DNA from: Candidatus Pacearchaeota archaeon ex4484_31
GTDB taxonomy: Archaea; Nanobdellota; Nanobdellia; Pacearchaeales; UBA284
Direction of reading: 5' to 3'
Assembly: GCA_002254805.1 (NCBI GenBank)
Contig: NJDW01000024.1
Coordinates: 1 to 5,181 of the forward strand
DNA: 5,181 nucleotides
In this document: positions 4,696-5,181 of the stretch, one piece after another
Layout: each line of letters begins with the position of its first letter
How positions within the stretch are numbered: position 1 is the first letter of the stretch
The notes under the pieces: model-generated
Told to the model about the DNA's origin: nothing
Database searches by the model: none
Seen by the model: only the letters and a program-made list of their open reading frames with translations
Translations under genes and position numbers: made by a program

Positions 4696-5181
4696 ATGTA
4701 CCAAAAGTTGGAAAGTTTAGTTATAGAAGTTTTTAGAAACTTACCTTTAGCAGAATTTGCTGTAAAGGATCCTAAAACCATTTCCTTTTTGGCTTCCCAA
4801 ATTTTAAAGCTAGGTCTTCAGTTTCAAAGAGAGAGTCCAGTAGGAGCAAAAGTTCCTTCGATGGTAAAACAGGAAAAATATGAAGCAGTAATCGCTATAC
4901 TTCACCAAATTTCAAAGAAGTTAAAGGTTGGAAGCAACTCTGCTATCGGCTTGGTAGATCCTTTCTTAAAAGAGGTTTTTGTTGGCGGGATAGGAAAAAG
5001 AAAGAAGTTCTATGAAGAAAGAGGTTTTAGGGCTCCGTCCTTTGTCACAATAAGTCCAACAAACAATTGCAATTTAAGATGTAAAGGCTGCTATGCAAAC
5101 GAACCATTCAAAATAATAAATCTAGACTATGAGATTTTTAATCAAATAATAAATGAATGCGAAAGTTATGGAATAAACTTT
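4696..5181 (+). CDS. Radical SAM domain protein, N-terminal part (3'-truncated by window edge)
   Basis: The frame is open from ATG 4696 through the last base of the window, 162 codons with no stop, and is therefore partial. Radical SAM enzymes use a 4Fe-4S cluster to cleave S-adenosylmethionine. The cluster motif CX3CX2C is visible as C125-NLR-C129-KG-C132 followed by YAN, preceded by the typical strand SFVTISPTNN. Residues 1-115 form a helical, basic leader (for example EVFRNLPLAEFAVKDP, AVIAILHQISKKLKV, FLKEVFVGGIGKRKKFYEERGF) that I cannot assign to a named subfamily. The substrate is unknown, because the rest of the barrel and any C-terminal SPASM or extra-cluster domain lie outside the window. 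The next in-frame ATG is at 4861, which would cut off 55 residues. There is no Shine-Dalgarno sequence, and the start is only 6 bp after the tRNA. Confidence 0.88.
   Translation, partial: MYQKLESLVIEVFRNLPLAEFAVKDPKTISFLASQILKLGLQFQRESPVGAKVPSMVKQEKYEAVIAILHQISKKLKVGSNSAIGLVDPFLKEVFVGGIGKRKKFYEERGFRAPSFVTISPTNNCNLRCKGCYANEPFKIINLDYEIFNQIINECESYGINF

Noticed and set aside
4533..4736. Plus-strand open frame of 67 codons running from the KH gene through the tRNA (RVAQRVEHTAVN residues)
   Set aside because: A shadow in another frame of the KH gene plus sense translation of the tRNA; no conserved protein features.
4587..4781. Minus-strand open frame of 64 codons across the tRNA (contains HARGRTRTSDPTVNSRVLYPLSYPG-like residues in part)
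   Set aside because: This is the well-known artefact of translating the antisense of a tRNA gene; the flanks overlap two real + strand genes.

Overview
The window is AT-rich, very gene-dense archaeal DNA. Every recognisable gene is on the + strand and almost all belong to translation. The archaeal assignment is secure: EF-2 with the diphthamide histidine, aIF2-beta, aIF1A, a Dim2-type KH protein, DUF424, and archaeal/eukaryotic-style uS12 and uS7. The lineage is less clear. Compact genes, near-zero spacers, an AT-rich base composition and a DFHEDE switch I in EF-2 would suit a DPANN-type archaeon, but that is inference. Gene starts lack strong Shine-Dalgarno sequences and several start codons sit 1-2 bases after the previous stop.

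Layout. (1) 1-3005: the tail of a str-type operon, with the 3' part of rps12, rps7 joined by an ATGA overlap, and full-length fusA (EF-2). (2) 3006-3040: a 35-bp spacer holding a TATA-like element and a T-rich tract, probably the terminator of the first unit and the promoter of the next. (3) 3041-4612: a compact translation-initiation and ribosome-assembly operon: aIF2-beta, a DUF424 protein, aIF1A, and a Dim2/Pno1-like KH protein that overlaps aIF1A by 11 bp. (4) 4617-4689: a complete tRNA-Asn(GUU), 4 bp after the KH gene, with a good BRE/TATA candidate inside the last KH-gene codons. (5) 4696-5181: the first 162 codons of a radical SAM protein, open through the window end and starting 6 bp after the tRNA.

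Together the genes supply the small-subunit decoding region (uS12, uS7), the translocase (EF-2), two factors that load initiator tRNA and prepare the small subunit (aIF2-beta, aIF1A), and a factor for late 40S/30S-type maturation (Dim2). DUF424 has no known function but is embedded in this set. The radical SAM gene is the only clear outsider. I saw no mobile element, CRISPR array or defence system. The points most worth a second look are the tRNA squeezed between two reading frames, a Gly-to-Cys change in the uS12 decoding loop, and loss of the first GXXG loop in the Dim2 protein.
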